DNA of 64,000 bases, taken from the NCBI RefSeq assembly GCF_900184795.1, contig NZ_FXXN01000023.1:267055-331054 (forward strand), in the 5' to 3' direction. The stretch comes from Magnetospirillum sp. 15-1. Its GTDB lineage: Bacteria > Pseudomonadota > Alphaproteobacteria > Rhodospirillales > Magnetospirillaceae. Both the position numbers and the translations under genes were made by a program. Shown here piece by piece: positions 1 to 9,212 of the stretch. The notes under the pieces were generated by a model. That model did no database searches. It had not been told where the DNA came from and saw only the letters and a program-made list of their open reading frames with translations. Position 1 is the first letter of the stretch, and every line of letters begins with the position of its first letter.

Positions 1-625
1 CCTCCTCCATCATGTAGCACAGCAGCCTGCCGCCGAAGACATAGGAGTCCAGCCGGTCGGCGCGGGTGATGTAGAGGGCGGCGCCGTTGCGGGCGAAGAC
101 CGCCTCCTTGTCCTGGCGTCGGGTCGGCTGGAGGTCGGCCAGATAGGGTTCCAGATAGCCGTCCCGGTTGCGCCGCATCACCGAGCGGGGATGGAAGATG
201 TGGGGCACGGCGATGCAGCTGACCAGGGAATCGGCGGTGGCGTCGGCGGCGAACAAGGCCCAGGCCTCGTCGATATGGCGGGCGGTACGCAGGGGCGAGG
301 TGGGCTGCAGGGTCAGGATCGCGTCGGCCCGCCAGCCCTCGGCCTCGGCCAGATGTGCGGTCACGTGGCGGAGCACGGCCAGGGTCGGGCTGTCATCGGC
401 CGCCAGCCCGGCCGGGCGCATCAGCACCTCGGCACCGTATTGCCGGGCGATTTCCGCGATTTCGGCGTCATCGGTGGACACCACCACCCGCGACACGGCG
501 CGGCTCGCCCGGGCGGCTTCGATGGACCAGGCCAGCAGCGGCTTGCCGCCCACCATGCGGATGTTCTTGCGCGGCACGCCCTTGGAGCCGCCCCGCGCCG
601 GAATGATGGCCAGCAGGTTAACCAC
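1..625 (-). CDS. neuA: CMP-nonulosonate (acylneuraminate) cytidylyltransferase, 3' end outside window
   Basis: By family, it activates a nonulosonic acid (sialic, legionaminic or similar) with CTP to give the CMP-sugar. The protein opens with IIPARGGSKG at residues 7-16, the nucleotide-binding signature of the family, followed by a VVSTDD strand and LQPTSPLR. The gene begins at a GTG two bases after the neuC stop and runs off the window start; 208 codons are visible and frame-intact, while family members usually have about 220-240 residues. Its position behind neuB and neuC makes it the last visible step of the same pathway. The exact sugar cannot be told from sequence. The GTG start has only a weak ribosome site, consistent with translational coupling. 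Confidence 0.9.
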   Translation of the reverse strand, partial: MVNLLAIIPARGGSKGVPRKNIRMVGGKPLLAWSIEAARASRAVSRVVVSTDDAEIAEIARQYGAEVLMRPAGLAADDSPTLAVLRHVTAHLAEAEGWRADAILTLQPTSPLRTARHIDEAWALFAADATADSLVSCIAVPHIFHPRSVMRRNRDGYLEPYLADLQPTRRQDKEAVFARNGAALYITRADRLDSYVFGGRLLCYMMEE

Positions 626-627
626 GG

Positions 628-1785
628 TCAGTAGGTGATCCGCTTTTGCACGTCGACGATCTTGGTCGCCAGGATGTCGGCAATGCGCTGACCGGCCTTG
701 CCGTCGCCGTAGATGGGCTCCATGCCATAGGGGCCGTGGGCCAGATGCTGGCGGATGGCGGCCAGGATGGCGGGGGCCTCGCACGGGGTCTCGATGACGT
801 TGCGGCCCCGGTCGCGGGCGGTCTGGCGCGAGCCCACATTGACCACCGGCGTGCCGATGAAGGCACCTTCGCGGATGCCGCTGGAGGAATTGCCCACCAG
901 ACAGGCGGTACGCTTCATCAGCCGCACATAGACGTCGATGGGCAGGTTCTTGAAGAAGTGCATCTTCTTGTCGCGGCCCTGCTCGCGCCATTTGCGGATG
1001 CCGCGGGCCACGTCCTCGGACCCGGCATCGGCGTTGGGCCACAGCACGATGGCGGGCAGGCCCGACTGGTCGGCGGCTTCCAGGGTGGCGGTGATCTGGC
1101 GCTCGCCGGTGCCGTATTCGGTGGTCACCGGATGCTGGGAGACCAGCAGGAAGGGCTGGTCCAGGTCCAGGGGCGCGCCGACGCCGGTCTTGAACAGGTC
1201 CTGGCTGAGGCTGGCGTCGTCGCCCTCCAGGATTTCCGCCACCAGATCGATGCGGGGGCAGCCGACCAGATGGACGTCCTCGGGCCGCTCGCCCAATTTG
1301 ATGATGCGGTCGGCGGCGTCGCGGCTGGCGGGGAAATGCACATGGGCGAATTTGGTGACGGCGTGGCGGATGCTTTCGTCGATGGTGCCGCTGACCTCGC
1401 CGCCCATGGTGTGGGCGACGGGGATGTTCATATAGGCGGCGGCCAGGGTGGTGGCCATGGTCTCGAAGCGGTCGCCCACGGTCAGGACGAAATCCGGCTT
1501 CAGCCGCAGGAACACCGAGGGCAGCTCCATCAGGCCCAGGCCGGTGGACTTGGCCATGGTGGTGGGGGTCTCGCCCTCGATCAGCATGTGCACTTCGGCG
1601 TCGGGCTCGAAGCCGTCGGCGCGGATCAGGTTGATGACGGCGCCATAGCGGTCGAGCAGGGCCGAGGCGGCCAGGACCGTCTGCAATTCAAGGTCGGGAT
1701 GGGCCTTGATGGCGCGCATGGCCGATTTGATGCTGGAATAATTGGCCCGCGAGCCGATGACGATGCAGACCTTACGCTTAGTCAC
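628..1785 (-). CDS. neuC: UDP-N-acetylglucosamine 2-epimerase, hydrolysing type (NeuC/LegG family)
   Basis: By family, it hydrolyses and epimerises an NDP-activated HexNAc to free ManNAc or its 4-amino-6-deoxy analogue, the substrate of NeuB. The 385-residue length is typical. It shows the family landmarks GDRFE at residues 104-108 and HTMGGE at 125-130 followed by GTIDESIRH. The start overlaps the neuB stop by four bases (ATGA), and the stop lies two bases before the NeuA-type gene, so B, C and A are co-translated. A DegT aminotransferase in the same operon makes a legionaminic-type substrate (LegG-like role) as likely as plain sialic acid. I cannot choose between NeuC and LegG from the residues seen. 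Confidence 0.92.
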   Translation of the reverse strand: MTKRKVCIVIGSRANYSSIKSAMRAIKAHPDLELQTVLAASALLDRYGAVINLIRADGFEPDAEVHMLIEGETPTTMAKSTGLGLMELPSVFLRLKPDFVLTVGDRFETMATTLAAAYMNIPVAHTMGGEVSGTIDESIRHAVTKFAHVHFPASRDAADRIIKLGERPEDVHLVGCPRIDLVAEILEGDDASLSQDLFKTGVGAPLDLDQPFLLVSQHPVTTEYGTGERQITATLEAADQSGLPAIVLWPNADAGSEDVARGIRKWREQGRDKKMHFFKNLPIDVYVRLMKRTACLVGNSSSGIREGAFIGTPVVNVGSRQTARDRGRNVIETPCEAPAILAAIRQHLAHGPYGMEPIYGDGKAGQRIADILATKIVDVQKRITY

Positions 1786-2774
1786 TGTACGTCCTCCCAG
1801 GTGAATTGGTGATCCGCCGCCACGTCGCGGCCCATCACCCGACCCACCAGTTCATTCATTCTGGCTGCCGGAATGCCGTCGCCCGGCTTCTTGAACGCCA
1901 GGTCGGCTTCGGTCAGAACGCTGCCGGCGCGCAGGGCGCGGGCGGCGACGACGCTCTTTTCGAAAATGGCCTTCATCTCCCGATAGGGCTGGAGATCGGC
2001 CTTGTCCACCGGATGGGCCAGCATGGCCCAGATGTCGCGCAGGCCCGCCGTGAAGACCTTGAACTCCTCGGGCTCCATGGAATGGCGCGCGTCGGAACCA
2101 TACATCAGGCGGGAGAAGGTGAAATGCTTTTCGATCACCCCGGCCCCCAGGGCGGCGGCGGCGAAGGAGGCGGCATGGCCCATGGTGTGGTCGGAATAGC
2201 CCACGGGCAAGCCATAGCGGGCCTTCATGTCCACCAGGATGTTCAGCCCCACCCGCTCGGGCGGACAGGGATAGGCCGAGGTGCACTGCATGACGCAGGC
2301 CGGCCCGCCGCCGGCCAGGGCGGCCACCGCCGCGTCCAGCTCGGCCCAGGAGCTCATGCCCGAGGACAGCAGAACCGGCTTGCCGGTGGCGGCGACCTTG
2401 CGCAGCAGCGGCAGGTTGCTAACCTCCCCCGACGGAATCTTGTAGATGCCGATGCCGATCTCTTCCAGCAGGTCCACCGCCTCCAGGCTGAAGGGGGACG
2501 ACAGGAAGGCGACCTTGTTGAGGGCGCAGACGTCGCGCAGCATCAGCCACTGCTCGCGGCTGAAGCCGGTGCGGTTGAAATACTCGAAGCGCGGCTCGCC
2601 CTTGAAATAGGGCGGCATGGGGGCGTCGCGCAGGGTTTCGGCGGCGGCGATATGGGTTTGGAACTTGACGGCGTCGGCACCGCAGGCGGCGGCGGCTTCC
2701 ACCAGCTTGCAGGCATTGCCGAACGAGCCGTCATGGACCGAACCGATTTCGGCAATGATGCCAGGAAAAACCAT
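1782..2774 (-). CDS. neuB: N-acetylneuraminate/legionaminate synthase (NeuB family), copy 1
   Basis: By family, it condenses phosphoenolpyruvate with a HexNAc-derived aldose to form a nine-carbon 2-keto acid. The 330-residue protein has the NeuB TIM-barrel landmarks: EIGSVHDGS at 9-17, KFQTH at 37-41, SPFSLEAVDLL, GYSDHT and EKHFTFSR. An SAF (antifreeze-like) domain follows from about residue 275 (SVVAARALRAGSVLTEADL). It overlaps neuC by four bases, and only four bases separate it from the upstream cytidylyltransferase-like gene. A second, clearly different NeuB lies at 32034-33047, so the locus probably makes two nonulosonates or two variants of one. Confidence 0.93.
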   Translation of the reverse strand: MVFPGIIAEIGSVHDGSFGNACKLVEAAAACGADAVKFQTHIAAAETLRDAPMPPYFKGEPRFEYFNRTGFSREQWLMLRDVCALNKVAFLSSPFSLEAVDLLEEIGIGIYKIPSGEVSNLPLLRKVAATGKPVLLSSGMSSWAELDAAVAALAGGGPACVMQCTSAYPCPPERVGLNILVDMKARYGLPVGYSDHTMGHAASFAAAALGAGVIEKHFTFSRLMYGSDARHSMEPEEFKVFTAGLRDIWAMLAHPVDKADLQPYREMKAIFEKSVVAARALRAGSVLTEADLAFKKPGDGIPAARMNELVGRVMGRDVAADHQFTWEDVQ

Positions 2775-2778
2775 CAGC

Positions 2779-3474
2779 TCAGCACTCCCGCGCGCGGCAC
2801 TTTAGCGCAATGTCGATCAGAGTGACAATATCCACCGCCTCGGGCTTTGGCCCGGCCATGGACATCATGGCCCGCACCACCTTCAGGTCCCCGGCGGTGT
2901 CCAGGGTCAGGGGCACCAGGGGCAGCGCCTCGGGCGGCGGCACGTTGCAAATCCTGAAGCGATCGGCGTGGCGGTAGAAATAGGGCGTCACATGCTCGTG
3001 GTCATGGGCGTCGGTCATGGCCGCCACCGCCCGCTCCATGGCGGCGGTGCGGATGATCTCGACGCTGCAGCCCGGCGGCCAGCCGCGCGGGAAGACGTTG
3101 GTCACCACATCGTCGTCGCCGGTCTCGGCCAGATCGACCATGAGGCGGCACAGGGCCGGGTCCATGAACGGGCTGTCGCCGGAAATGCGCACGAAACGTT
3201 CCAGCCCAAACCGGCGGGCGGCGGCCAGGGCGCGGCCGGCGACGTCGTCGCAGTCGCCCCGGAACACCGGCGCGCCGTCGGCCGTGGCGAAGGCGGCGAT
3301 GGGATCGTCCACCGGACGGTCCGAGGTGGCGACGATGACCGGGCGCGTCCCGGCGGCGAGGCGCAGCCGGTCGAGCACCCGGCCCAGCAGCGGCCGCCCG
3401 CCCAGATCGGTCAGGGCCTTGCCGGGCAGACGCGCCGAATCCAGCCGGGCGAAGACCAGATAGCCGGTGCTCAT
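2779..3474 (-). CDS. SpsF-like cytidylyltransferase/glycosyltransferase-A fold protein
   Basis: 231 residues with the nucleotidyltransferase fold of the SpsF/acylneuraminate cytidylyltransferase superfamily: VFARLDSARLPGKAL near the start, GRPLLGRVLDRL, and RISGDSPFMDP about the centre, where the family places its metal-binding aspartate. Such proteins accompany SpsE/NeuB in spore-coat and flagellin-glycan clusters; the substrate is usually unproven. The ATG at 3474 was chosen because it makes an ATGA overlap with the preceding aminotransferase and begins right at the first conserved strand. With a clear NeuA in the same operon it may activate a second sugar, perhaps the product of the other NeuB. 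That assignment is inference. Confidence 0.82.
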   Translation of the reverse strand: MSTGYLVFARLDSARLPGKALTDLGGRPLLGRVLDRLRLAAGTRPVIVATSDRPVDDPIAAFATADGAPVFRGDCDDVAGRALAAARRFGLERFVRISGDSPFMDPALCRLMVDLAETGDDDVVTNVFPRGWPPGCSVEIIRTAAMERAVAAMTDAHDHEHVTPYFYRHADRFRICNVPPPEALPLVPLTLDTAGDLKVVRAMMSMAGPKPEAVDIVTLIDIALKCRAREC

Positions 3475-4628
3475 GGAGCCCGGGCGGCCCGCACGGCCTC
3501 CTTCATGGCGGCGGCGATGCGGCGCTCGTAGCCTTCGGGCACATGGGGTCCCACGGGCAGGGAAATGGTCTGGGCGCCCAGCCATTCCGCCACCGGGAAC
3601 TGGCCGGAGCGGTAACCGTACTTTTCCCGGTAATAGCTGAACAGCGGCACCGCCTGGGGGTAATGGACGCTGGTGCCGATGCCCTGGGCGTTCAGGCGCG
3701 ACACCACCTCGAAGCGGTCGACGCTGCCGTCCTTGGGCAGGATGGCGTTCAGGCAGTAATGGGCCGAGCGGGCCGGGCCGTGGCTGGGCTCGAACACGGT
3801 GATCTCGGCGATGTCGGCCAGGGCCGCCTTCAGGGCGGCGTAATTGCGGGCGCGGGCGGCCTGGAAGCCGTCCAGCTTGCCCAGCTGGGTCAGGCCCACG
3901 GCGGCCTCGACCTCGTTCATGCGGTAATTGTAGCCCAGGCGGGTGACGTCATACATGCCGGGCACGGCGCGCTCGCCCAGGCCACGGTCATAGCCGAAGG
4001 CGCGCTGGGCGCGCAGCAGTTCGGCCATGTGGTCGTCGTTGGTGGTGATCATGCCGCCTTCGATGGTGGTCATGTGCTTGACCGGGTAGAACGAAAACGA
4101 GCCGGTGAGGCCCAGGGTCCCGGCCTTGCGGTCGCCATAGGTGGCGTCGATGGCCAGGGCGCAGTCCTCGATGACGAAGGCGTTGGCGCGGGCGGCGATG
4201 GCGTTGATGCGGTCCATGTCGCAGGGCAGGCCCAGATAATGGACCACGGTCACCGCCGACAGGCCGTCCTGGGCGGTCAGGTCCAGCAGATCGGGGTCCA
4301 TGTTGCCGGTCTCGGCCTGGACATCGATGAAGACCGGAGTGGCGCCGCAATATTCCACGGAATGGGCGGTGGCCACATGGGTCATGGCCGGCACCGCGAC
4401 CTTGTCGCCCGCCTTGATGCCCTTGACGAACAGCGACAGGTGCAGGCCGGCGGTGCAAGACGACACGCTGATGGCGTGCCTGGCGCCGGCACGGCGGGCG
4501 AATTCCTCCTCGAACTGCTTGGTCACCGGGCCGTGGACGAACTGGGTGCCGGACAGCACCTTGACCACTGCGTCGATTTCGCTTTGGTCCAGCAGGGGGC
4601 GGCCGAAGGGAATGGGCTGATCGGTCAT
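3471..4628 (-). CDS. DegT/DnrJ/EryC1/StrS-family PLP-dependent sugar aminotransferase
   Basis: 385 residues, the usual length for a sugar aminotransferase of this family. By family, it transfers an amino group from glutamate to a keto-sugar nucleotide. The PLP-binding lysine is K184 in FYPVKHMTTIEGG; EDCA at 154-157 supplies the aspartate that pairs with the pyridine nitrogen, and SVSSCTAGLHLSL near 54-66 binds phosphate. The ATG at 4628 has a GAGGA ribosome site about nine bases upstream and lies 11 bases after the preceding gene. In this context it may form a 4-amino sugar for a legionaminic-type pathway or the 3-amino group of another sugar, since two Gfo/Idh enzymes sit directly upstream. 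Confidence 0.92.
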   Translation of the reverse strand: MTDQPIPFGRPLLDQSEIDAVVKVLSGTQFVHGPVTKQFEEEFARRAGARHAISVSSCTAGLHLSLFVKGIKAGDKVAVPAMTHVATAHSVEYCGATPVFIDVQAETGNMDPDLLDLTAQDGLSAVTVVHYLGLPCDMDRINAIAARANAFVIEDCALAIDATYGDRKAGTLGLTGSFSFYPVKHMTTIEGGMITTNDDHMAELLRAQRAFGYDRGLGERAVPGMYDVTRLGYNYRMNEVEAAVGLTQLGKLDGFQAARARNYAALKAALADIAEITVFEPSHGPARSAHYCLNAILPKDGSVDRFEVVSRLNAQGIGTSVHYPQAVPLFSYYREKYGYRSGQFPVAEWLGAQTISLPVGPHVPEGYERRIAAAMKEAVRAARAP

Positions 4629-4639
4629 GGGGCGTGTCC

Positions 4640-5644
4640 TCAAATCAAATAGCTGACCGGGACAACCCGACGCTGCTCGGCCGCTTCCAGGGCGGCGAAG
4701 CATACGTCCATGACCCGGAAGACGTCCAGGTGGTTGACCACGGGCTCGCGGTGTTCACGGATGGCGGCGATGAAGTCGGGAACGAGGTCGCTTTTTTCCA
4801 CGGCGGGATAGCCGACGGTCATGGCGCTTTCGTCTTCCGGCTGGTCGCCGGTGAAGACCTTGCCGTGGGGCATGTCGTTGATGAAGGTCTTCTTGGTGCC
4901 GTAGACCGCCAGGGAGTGGAACTTGGTGCGCTGCGGGCCGAAGGTGGTCATGGTCCGGGCCAGGGCGCCGCCGGCGAAACGCAGCACATGCATGTAGGTG
5001 TCGTCGAACCGGTAGGCGGTGTCGCGGCTGAGCAGCTTGGAGCCCATGCCGCAGACCTCGGTCACTTCCTGGCCGATCATCCAGCGCATCAGGTCGATCA
5101 GGTGGATGCCGCCGCCGAACACCGTGCAGTAGAAATCCATCTGGCCGCGCCAGCCGGTGATGATCTTCCACAGGATCTGGTGGATGTAATCGCCTTCCAT
5201 GGCGAAGATCTCGCCGAATTCCCCGGCCTGGATCTGGCGGCGCACCTCGCGGAAGCGGGGCACCTGGCGCAGGATCAGGTTCGAGGTCAGCAGCCGGCGG
5301 TTGTCTTGCTGGGCGCGCAGCACCGCCTCGGCGTCGGCGCGGCGCAGGGCCACCGGCTTTTCCACCATCACATGCTTGCCGTTGTTGAAGGCGGACACGC
5401 ATTGCTCGGCATGGGCGTCGTCATAGGAACACACCGATATCACGTCGATGTCGGGATTCTCGGTGATGCAGCGCCAGTCGGTGTGGCGGCCCGGCACGTC
5501 CTGGCGGTCGGCCACCTCGGCCAGCTTGGCGGGGTCGATGTCGCAGACGTCGGTGACCCGCACATTGTCCAGGCGGTTGTAGCCGATCACATGCTGCTCG
5601 CCCACGCCCAGGCCGATGACGCCCACTCTCAGCTGCTTAGACAC
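4640..5644 (-). CDS. Gfo/Idh/MocA-family sugar oxidoreductase, copy 1
   Basis: 334-residue NAD(P)-dependent dehydrogenase. The N-terminal Rossmann site reads VGVIGLGVGEQH, and the catalytic EKP motif appears as VEKPVALRRAD near residue 105. Members oxidise or reduce a hydroxyl or keto group on (nucleotide) sugars, and in glycan clusters often act just before a DegT aminotransferase, the next gene here. The chosen start is the GTG at 5644, which overlaps the stop of the upstream oxidoreductase gene and has a G-rich ribosome site 7-8 bases upstream; an in-frame ATG at 5659 is the alternative. The exact substrate is unknown. Confidence 0.88.
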   Translation of the reverse strand: MSKQLRVGVIGLGVGEQHVIGYNRLDNVRVTDVCDIDPAKLAEVADRQDVPGRHTDWRCITENPDIDVISVCSYDDAHAEQCVSAFNNGKHVMVEKPVALRRADAEAVLRAQQDNRRLLTSNLILRQVPRFREVRRQIQAGEFGEIFAMEGDYIHQILWKIITGWRGQMDFYCTVFGGGIHLIDLMRWMIGQEVTEVCGMGSKLLSRDTAYRFDDTYMHVLRFAGGALARTMTTFGPQRTKFHSLAVYGTKKTFINDMPHGKVFTGDQPEDESAMTVGYPAVEKSDLVPDFIAAIREHREPVVNHLDVFRVMDVCFAALEAAEQRRVVPVSYLI

Positions 5645-6713
5645 GATCCATCCCCCCATGGTCCGGGCCGGCGCAGGGCGCGGCCAGTAAAGTATCGAGC
5701 ACCCGGCGCACGGACTGGCCGGCATTGAAATCCGGGTAATCCGGCGTCCCATCTCCGGTGATGGCGGCGACCAGGGCGCAAGACAGGCCGATGGCGGCGC
5801 CCAGGCGGCTGTCGCCCTCGGGCCAGCCGGCGGGCAGGGGAATGGGTAGGGCACCGCCCGGCTCCAGAATGACCTGGGCGTCCTGGGGGCGGAAGGGCGG
5901 GCGCTGATGGCTGGTCAGGGTTCCGCTCTCGCCGTGGACGGTGATCCTCATGCCGTCGCCGTCCCGGCGGCAGTTGCAAATGTCGAGCCCGGCGGTGATG
6001 CCGTGCTCCAGGGCCAGCTCGGCGCCGACGCGGTCTTCCGCCGTCACCGCGCGCCGGCCGTTGCCGTGGGGACGGTGGGCGATGACGATCTGGCGCTCGG
6101 CCCGGCCGACGGCGGCGATGGGCGCCCCGGCCAGCCATTGCACCAGATCGAGGGCGTGGCTGGCGAAGGCGTTGACGACGCCGCCGCCGGCCTCCCGGTC
6201 GTTCTGCCACGACCACGGCGTGGCCGGATCGGCCCGCCCGGCACTTTGCCAGGACAGCTCCACCCGGCGCACCGCCCCGATCCGGCCGGCTTTGACGGCG
6301 GCGGACAGGGCGCGCAGATGGGGCTCGAAGCGGAACTGAAAGCCCACGGCGCCCACCGTGCCGCTGCGGCTCCGGGCCTCGGCCATGGCCTGGGCCTGGG
6401 CGGCATCGGCGCCGAAGGGCTTTTCCACCAGCACATGCTTGCCGGCCTCCAGGGCGGCCAGGGTGATGGCGGCGTGGCGGTCGGGGGGAACGGCGACCAC
6501 CACCAAATCGATATCCGCGGCCTCGATCACCCGGCGCCAGTCGGACACCGCCTGCAATCCCGCCTGCCGAACCGATGTGGCCCGGCCGGACCCGCCATCG
6601 GCCAGCATGCGCACCCGGGCGCCGGGCACCGCCGAAAAGGCCGGTAGATGGACCTTGGCGCCGAAGCCGGCGCCAATGATGCCGATGCCCAGGGCTACGG
6701 AGGAATCGCTCAG
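5637..6713 (-). CDS. Gfo/Idh/MocA-family sugar oxidoreductase, copy 2, probable CTG start
   Basis: 358 residues with GIIGAGFGAKVH as the dinucleotide site and VEKPFGADAAQ as the EKP motif, followed by the usual C-terminal alpha/beta substrate domain. It is divergent from the adjacent copy, so this is probably not a recent duplication; the two may act in sequence or form a heteromer. The start is uncertain. There is no ATG, GTG or TTG near the first conserved strand, but a CTG at 6713 overlaps the upstream stop as CTGA, copying the coupling pattern of its neighbours. The only upstream ATG (6809) would need about 100 bases of overlap with the methyltransferase gene. Confidence 0.83.
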   Translation of the reverse strand: MSDSSVALGIGIIGAGFGAKVHLPAFSAVPGARVRMLADGGSGRATSVRQAGLQAVSDWRRVIEAADIDLVVVAVPPDRHAAITLAALEAGKHVLVEKPFGADAAQAQAMAEARSRSGTVGAVGFQFRFEPHLRALSAAVKAGRIGAVRRVELSWQSAGRADPATPWSWQNDREAGGGVVNAFASHALDLVQWLAGAPIAAVGRAERQIVIAHRPHGNGRRAVTAEDRVGAELALEHGITAGLDICNCRRDGDGMRITVHGESGTLTSHQRPPFRPQDAQVILEPGGALPIPLPAGWPEGDSRLGAAIGLSCALVAAITGDGTPDYPDFNAGQSVRRVLDTLLAAPCAGPDHGGMDRV

Positions 6714-7975
6714 GATTCGATCACCCGCAATTCCGGCAGGGGCAGCACGATCTTGGACTTGAGGCCCTTCTGGCGCAGCTTGGCGACGATGGGCTCCCAG
6801 TAATGCCAAGACAGCATCACGGCATATTCCGGCTGCTCGCGGAACATGCGCTCCTCGTCGACGATGGGGATGTGCTTGCCCGGCAGGAACATGCCCAGCT
6901 TCAGCGAAGTGGATTGCTCGGCGATATAGGGCATCAGCTCGGAATCCAGGGCGGCGTAGTTCAGCAGGGTGCTGGACCGGCCGGGGCAGCCGACGCCCAC
7001 CATGGTGTGGCCGGCATCCTTGACTTGGATGGCCAGACGCTGGAGGTCCTGGCGCGACTTGCGCACCTGCAGGGCGAAGCGGGTGAAGACGGCGCCGTCA
7101 TAGAGGCCGAAGCGCTCCTCTTCGGCCAGCAGGTCGGTCACCGCCTGGGACACCGGCAGGCCCTTGCCCTTGACGGCATAGACCCGGATGGAGCCGCCGT
7201 AATTGGGGATGCGCTCGATATCGGCGACGGTGAAATTGTAGAAGTCGAACAGGCGGATCATCGAGCGCAGGGAGTAGAACTTCAGGTGCTCGTGATAGAT
7301 CGAGTCGTATTGGACGGTCTCGATCAGGTCCAGCAGGTAGTGGGATTCGCTGACGAACACGCCGCCGGGCTGCAGCAGGTGCTCGACACCGCGGATCAGG
7401 TCGCCCAGGGACGCCACATGGGCGAACATGTTGGCGGCGGTCACCGCCGAGGCGTGGCCGTGCTTGGCGACGATGTCGGCGGCCAGCTTCTCCGAGAAGA
7501 AGGACTGCACGGTCTCGATGCCGGCGTCGTTGGCGATATGGGCGATGTTGGTGGGCTCGATGCCCAGCACCCGCATGCCCAGATCCTTGAAGCCCGACAG
7601 CAGGGTGCCGTCGTTGGAGCCGATGTCGATGGCCAGCGAGCCCGGCTTGAGGCCGTGGCGCTCGATGATCTTGGCGCTGGTCGAGCGCAGATTCTTCACC
7701 AGCGAGGGCGTGATGCCCGAGCGGTAGGGGTAATCGGGGTAGAACAGCTCCTCGGGCGGGACCACATAGTCGATCTGCGCCAGGCTGCATTCGGGGCAGC
7801 GCAGAAAGCGCAGGGGATAGGTCGCCTCGGGCTGGTCGAGCTGATGGGAGCGCAGGAGCGAGTCGCACGGCGCTTGGTGGCCCAGGTCGATGACCAGCTC
7901 CAGATGGCTGGAGCCGCAGATCTGGCAGCAATCAATCTTGCCGACCGCCAAGTCATGATTGGGTTTGGACTGCAC
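6710..7975 (-). CDS. Class I SAM-dependent sugar C-methyltransferase, three-domain type
   Basis: 421 residues in the arrangement of TylC3/NovU-like sugar C-methyltransferases. An N-terminal zinc-binding part (CCQIC at 16-20, CPEC at 60-63) precedes a SAM-binding Rossmann domain with AIDIGSNDGTLL at 115-126 and GIEPT. A C-terminal domain follows with VGVGCPGRSSTLLNY, typical of the family's second Rossmann-like fold. Members methylate a carbon next to a keto group of an NDP-keto-deoxysugar. The ATG at 7975 lies 33 bases after the upstream glycosyltransferase gene. With two oxidoreductases and an aminotransferase downstream, it points to a branched or C-methylated deoxysugar made by this operon. 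Confidence 0.88.
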   Translation of the reverse strand: MQSKPNHDLAVGKIDCCQICGSSHLELVIDLGHQAPCDSLLRSHQLDQPEATYPLRFLRCPECSLAQIDYVVPPEELFYPDYPYRSGITPSLVKNLRSTSAKIIERHGLKPGSLAIDIGSNDGTLLSGFKDLGMRVLGIEPTNIAHIANDAGIETVQSFFSEKLAADIVAKHGHASAVTAANMFAHVASLGDLIRGVEHLLQPGGVFVSESHYLLDLIETVQYDSIYHEHLKFYSLRSMIRLFDFYNFTVADIERIPNYGGSIRVYAVKGKGLPVSQAVTDLLAEEERFGLYDGAVFTRFALQVRKSRQDLQRLAIQVKDAGHTMVGVGCPGRSSTLLNYAALDSELMPYIAEQSTSLKLGMFLPGKHIPIVDEERMFREQPEYAVMLSWHYWEPIVAKLRQKGLKSKIVLPLPELRVIES

Positions 7976-8008
7976 CGCTTACTCCTTCTTGATCCATTCC
8001 GCCCGGTC

Positions 8009-9211
8009 TCATAGTCCGGCAGCCACCGCCCGGATCAGTGCAGGCACCGCAACCTCGGGAGCGAAAAGCTGTTTGTAGACGCGCTGGCCGCCCAACGCAA
8101 CTGCCGCAGATTTGTCCGTCTGCTCCACCGCGCGGCGCAGCCGGTCGACGAATTCCTCGGGGGTCGAGGCCAGCCAGCACGACTGGCCGTCCACCAGATC
8201 GGGGTTGCCCAGGGCGGTGTTGGTATGGGCCACCACCAGCATGCCCTTGGCCAGGGCGGTCAGGATGCGGCTGCGGTTGCCCACCGGCACGTCGATGGGG
8301 GCCAGCACGGCGTGACAGCCGCCCATGACCCGGTCCAAATCCTCGACGAAGCCCAGATAGCGCAGCTCCGGGCGGTTGTTGAGGCCGTCCACCACCCAGC
8401 CGGGCAGATCGCCGCGCCCGCCGATCAGAATCTCGAAGCCGCCGGGGCCGAAGGCCTCGCGCAGGCGCGGATAGATGCCCTCGGTCATCAGATGGAAGGC
8501 CGAGCGCGAGCCCAGCCCGGCCAGCTGGCCGAAGAAGAAGAAGGTGGGCTTGGCCGGCTTGGGTCCCAGCGCCGCCGGGTCCGCCGGCTCGGACGGCCAG
8601 GGATAGGGCATGTAGCGGGCTTCGAGACCCAGCCTGGCCAGGCGGGCCTCGGAGGATTTGGAGGCCACCACGATCCGCTCGCAGCCCCGGAGCACGCGCG
8701 CATAGATGCGCTTCCACTGCCACGATCGCCAATGGCCCATGAGGAAATGGCGCCAGTTGCCCTGGCCTTCGCGGCGGGCGTAGCGGGTGTGATACAGATA
8801 GGTATCGAAGTTCAGATCGCCCAGCCAGACCGTGCGGCGGCCGATGGACCAGCCGTCCATCGCCCAGGCGCTGGCCAGATCGAACAGCAGGGCGGCGTCG
8901 GGACGAAAGGCCTCGATCTCGGCCCGCACCGGCGCCAGGGCGGCGTGATCGAAGGTGCAGCGCCGGCGTCCCGAATGCACGAAGGCCGGGCTGTGGGCGA
9001 CGCGGACCTGGAACTTCGGCCCCTCCATGGCCGCCCGCCATTCGGCCAGCCGCTCGGGGCGGGCATTGTCGGGCTGGGCTAGGATCAGGGTCAGGATGTC
9101 GTAGCCCGCCTGGCGAAAACCGTCGATATACTTGTGGAACAGCACCACGCTGGCGCCCTCGGTGGGGTGGGGTACCCCGCCCACCACGATCAACAGCCGC
9201 TTTGCCTGCAC
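8009..9211 (-). CDS. Glycosyltransferase, GT4-like GT-B fold
   Basis: 400 residues. The N-terminus LLIVVGGVPHPTEGASVV fits the acceptor-binding domain of a GT-B enzyme. The C-terminal half contains FFFGQLAG, the nucleotide-sugar domain, and an APIDVPVGNRSRILTALAKGM stretch that replaces the common EGFG..EAMA motif. By inference it adds one sugar to the lipid-linked glycan on the inner face of the membrane. The GTG at 9211 was chosen because GGAGAG precedes it and the regulator stop is just one base away; the open frame runs further upstream but only inside the regulator gene. Donor and acceptor are unknown, and the family call is made by fold pattern only. Confidence 0.75.
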   Translation of the reverse strand: MQAKRLLIVVGGVPHPTEGASVVLFHKYIDGFRQAGYDILTLILAQPDNARPERLAEWRAAMEGPKFQVRVAHSPAFVHSGRRRCTFDHAALAPVRAEIEAFRPDAALLFDLASAWAMDGWSIGRRTVWLGDLNFDTYLYHTRYARREGQGNWRHFLMGHWRSWQWKRIYARVLRGCERIVVASKSSEARLARLGLEARYMPYPWPSEPADPAALGPKPAKPTFFFFGQLAGLGSRSAFHLMTEGIYPRLREAFGPGGFEILIGGRGDLPGWVVDGLNNRPELRYLGFVEDLDRVMGGCHAVLAPIDVPVGNRSRILTALAKGMLVVAHTNTALGNPDLVDGQSCWLASTPEEFVDRLRRAVEQTDKSAAVALGGQRVYKQLFAPEVAVPALIRAVAAGL

Positions 9212-9212
9212 G

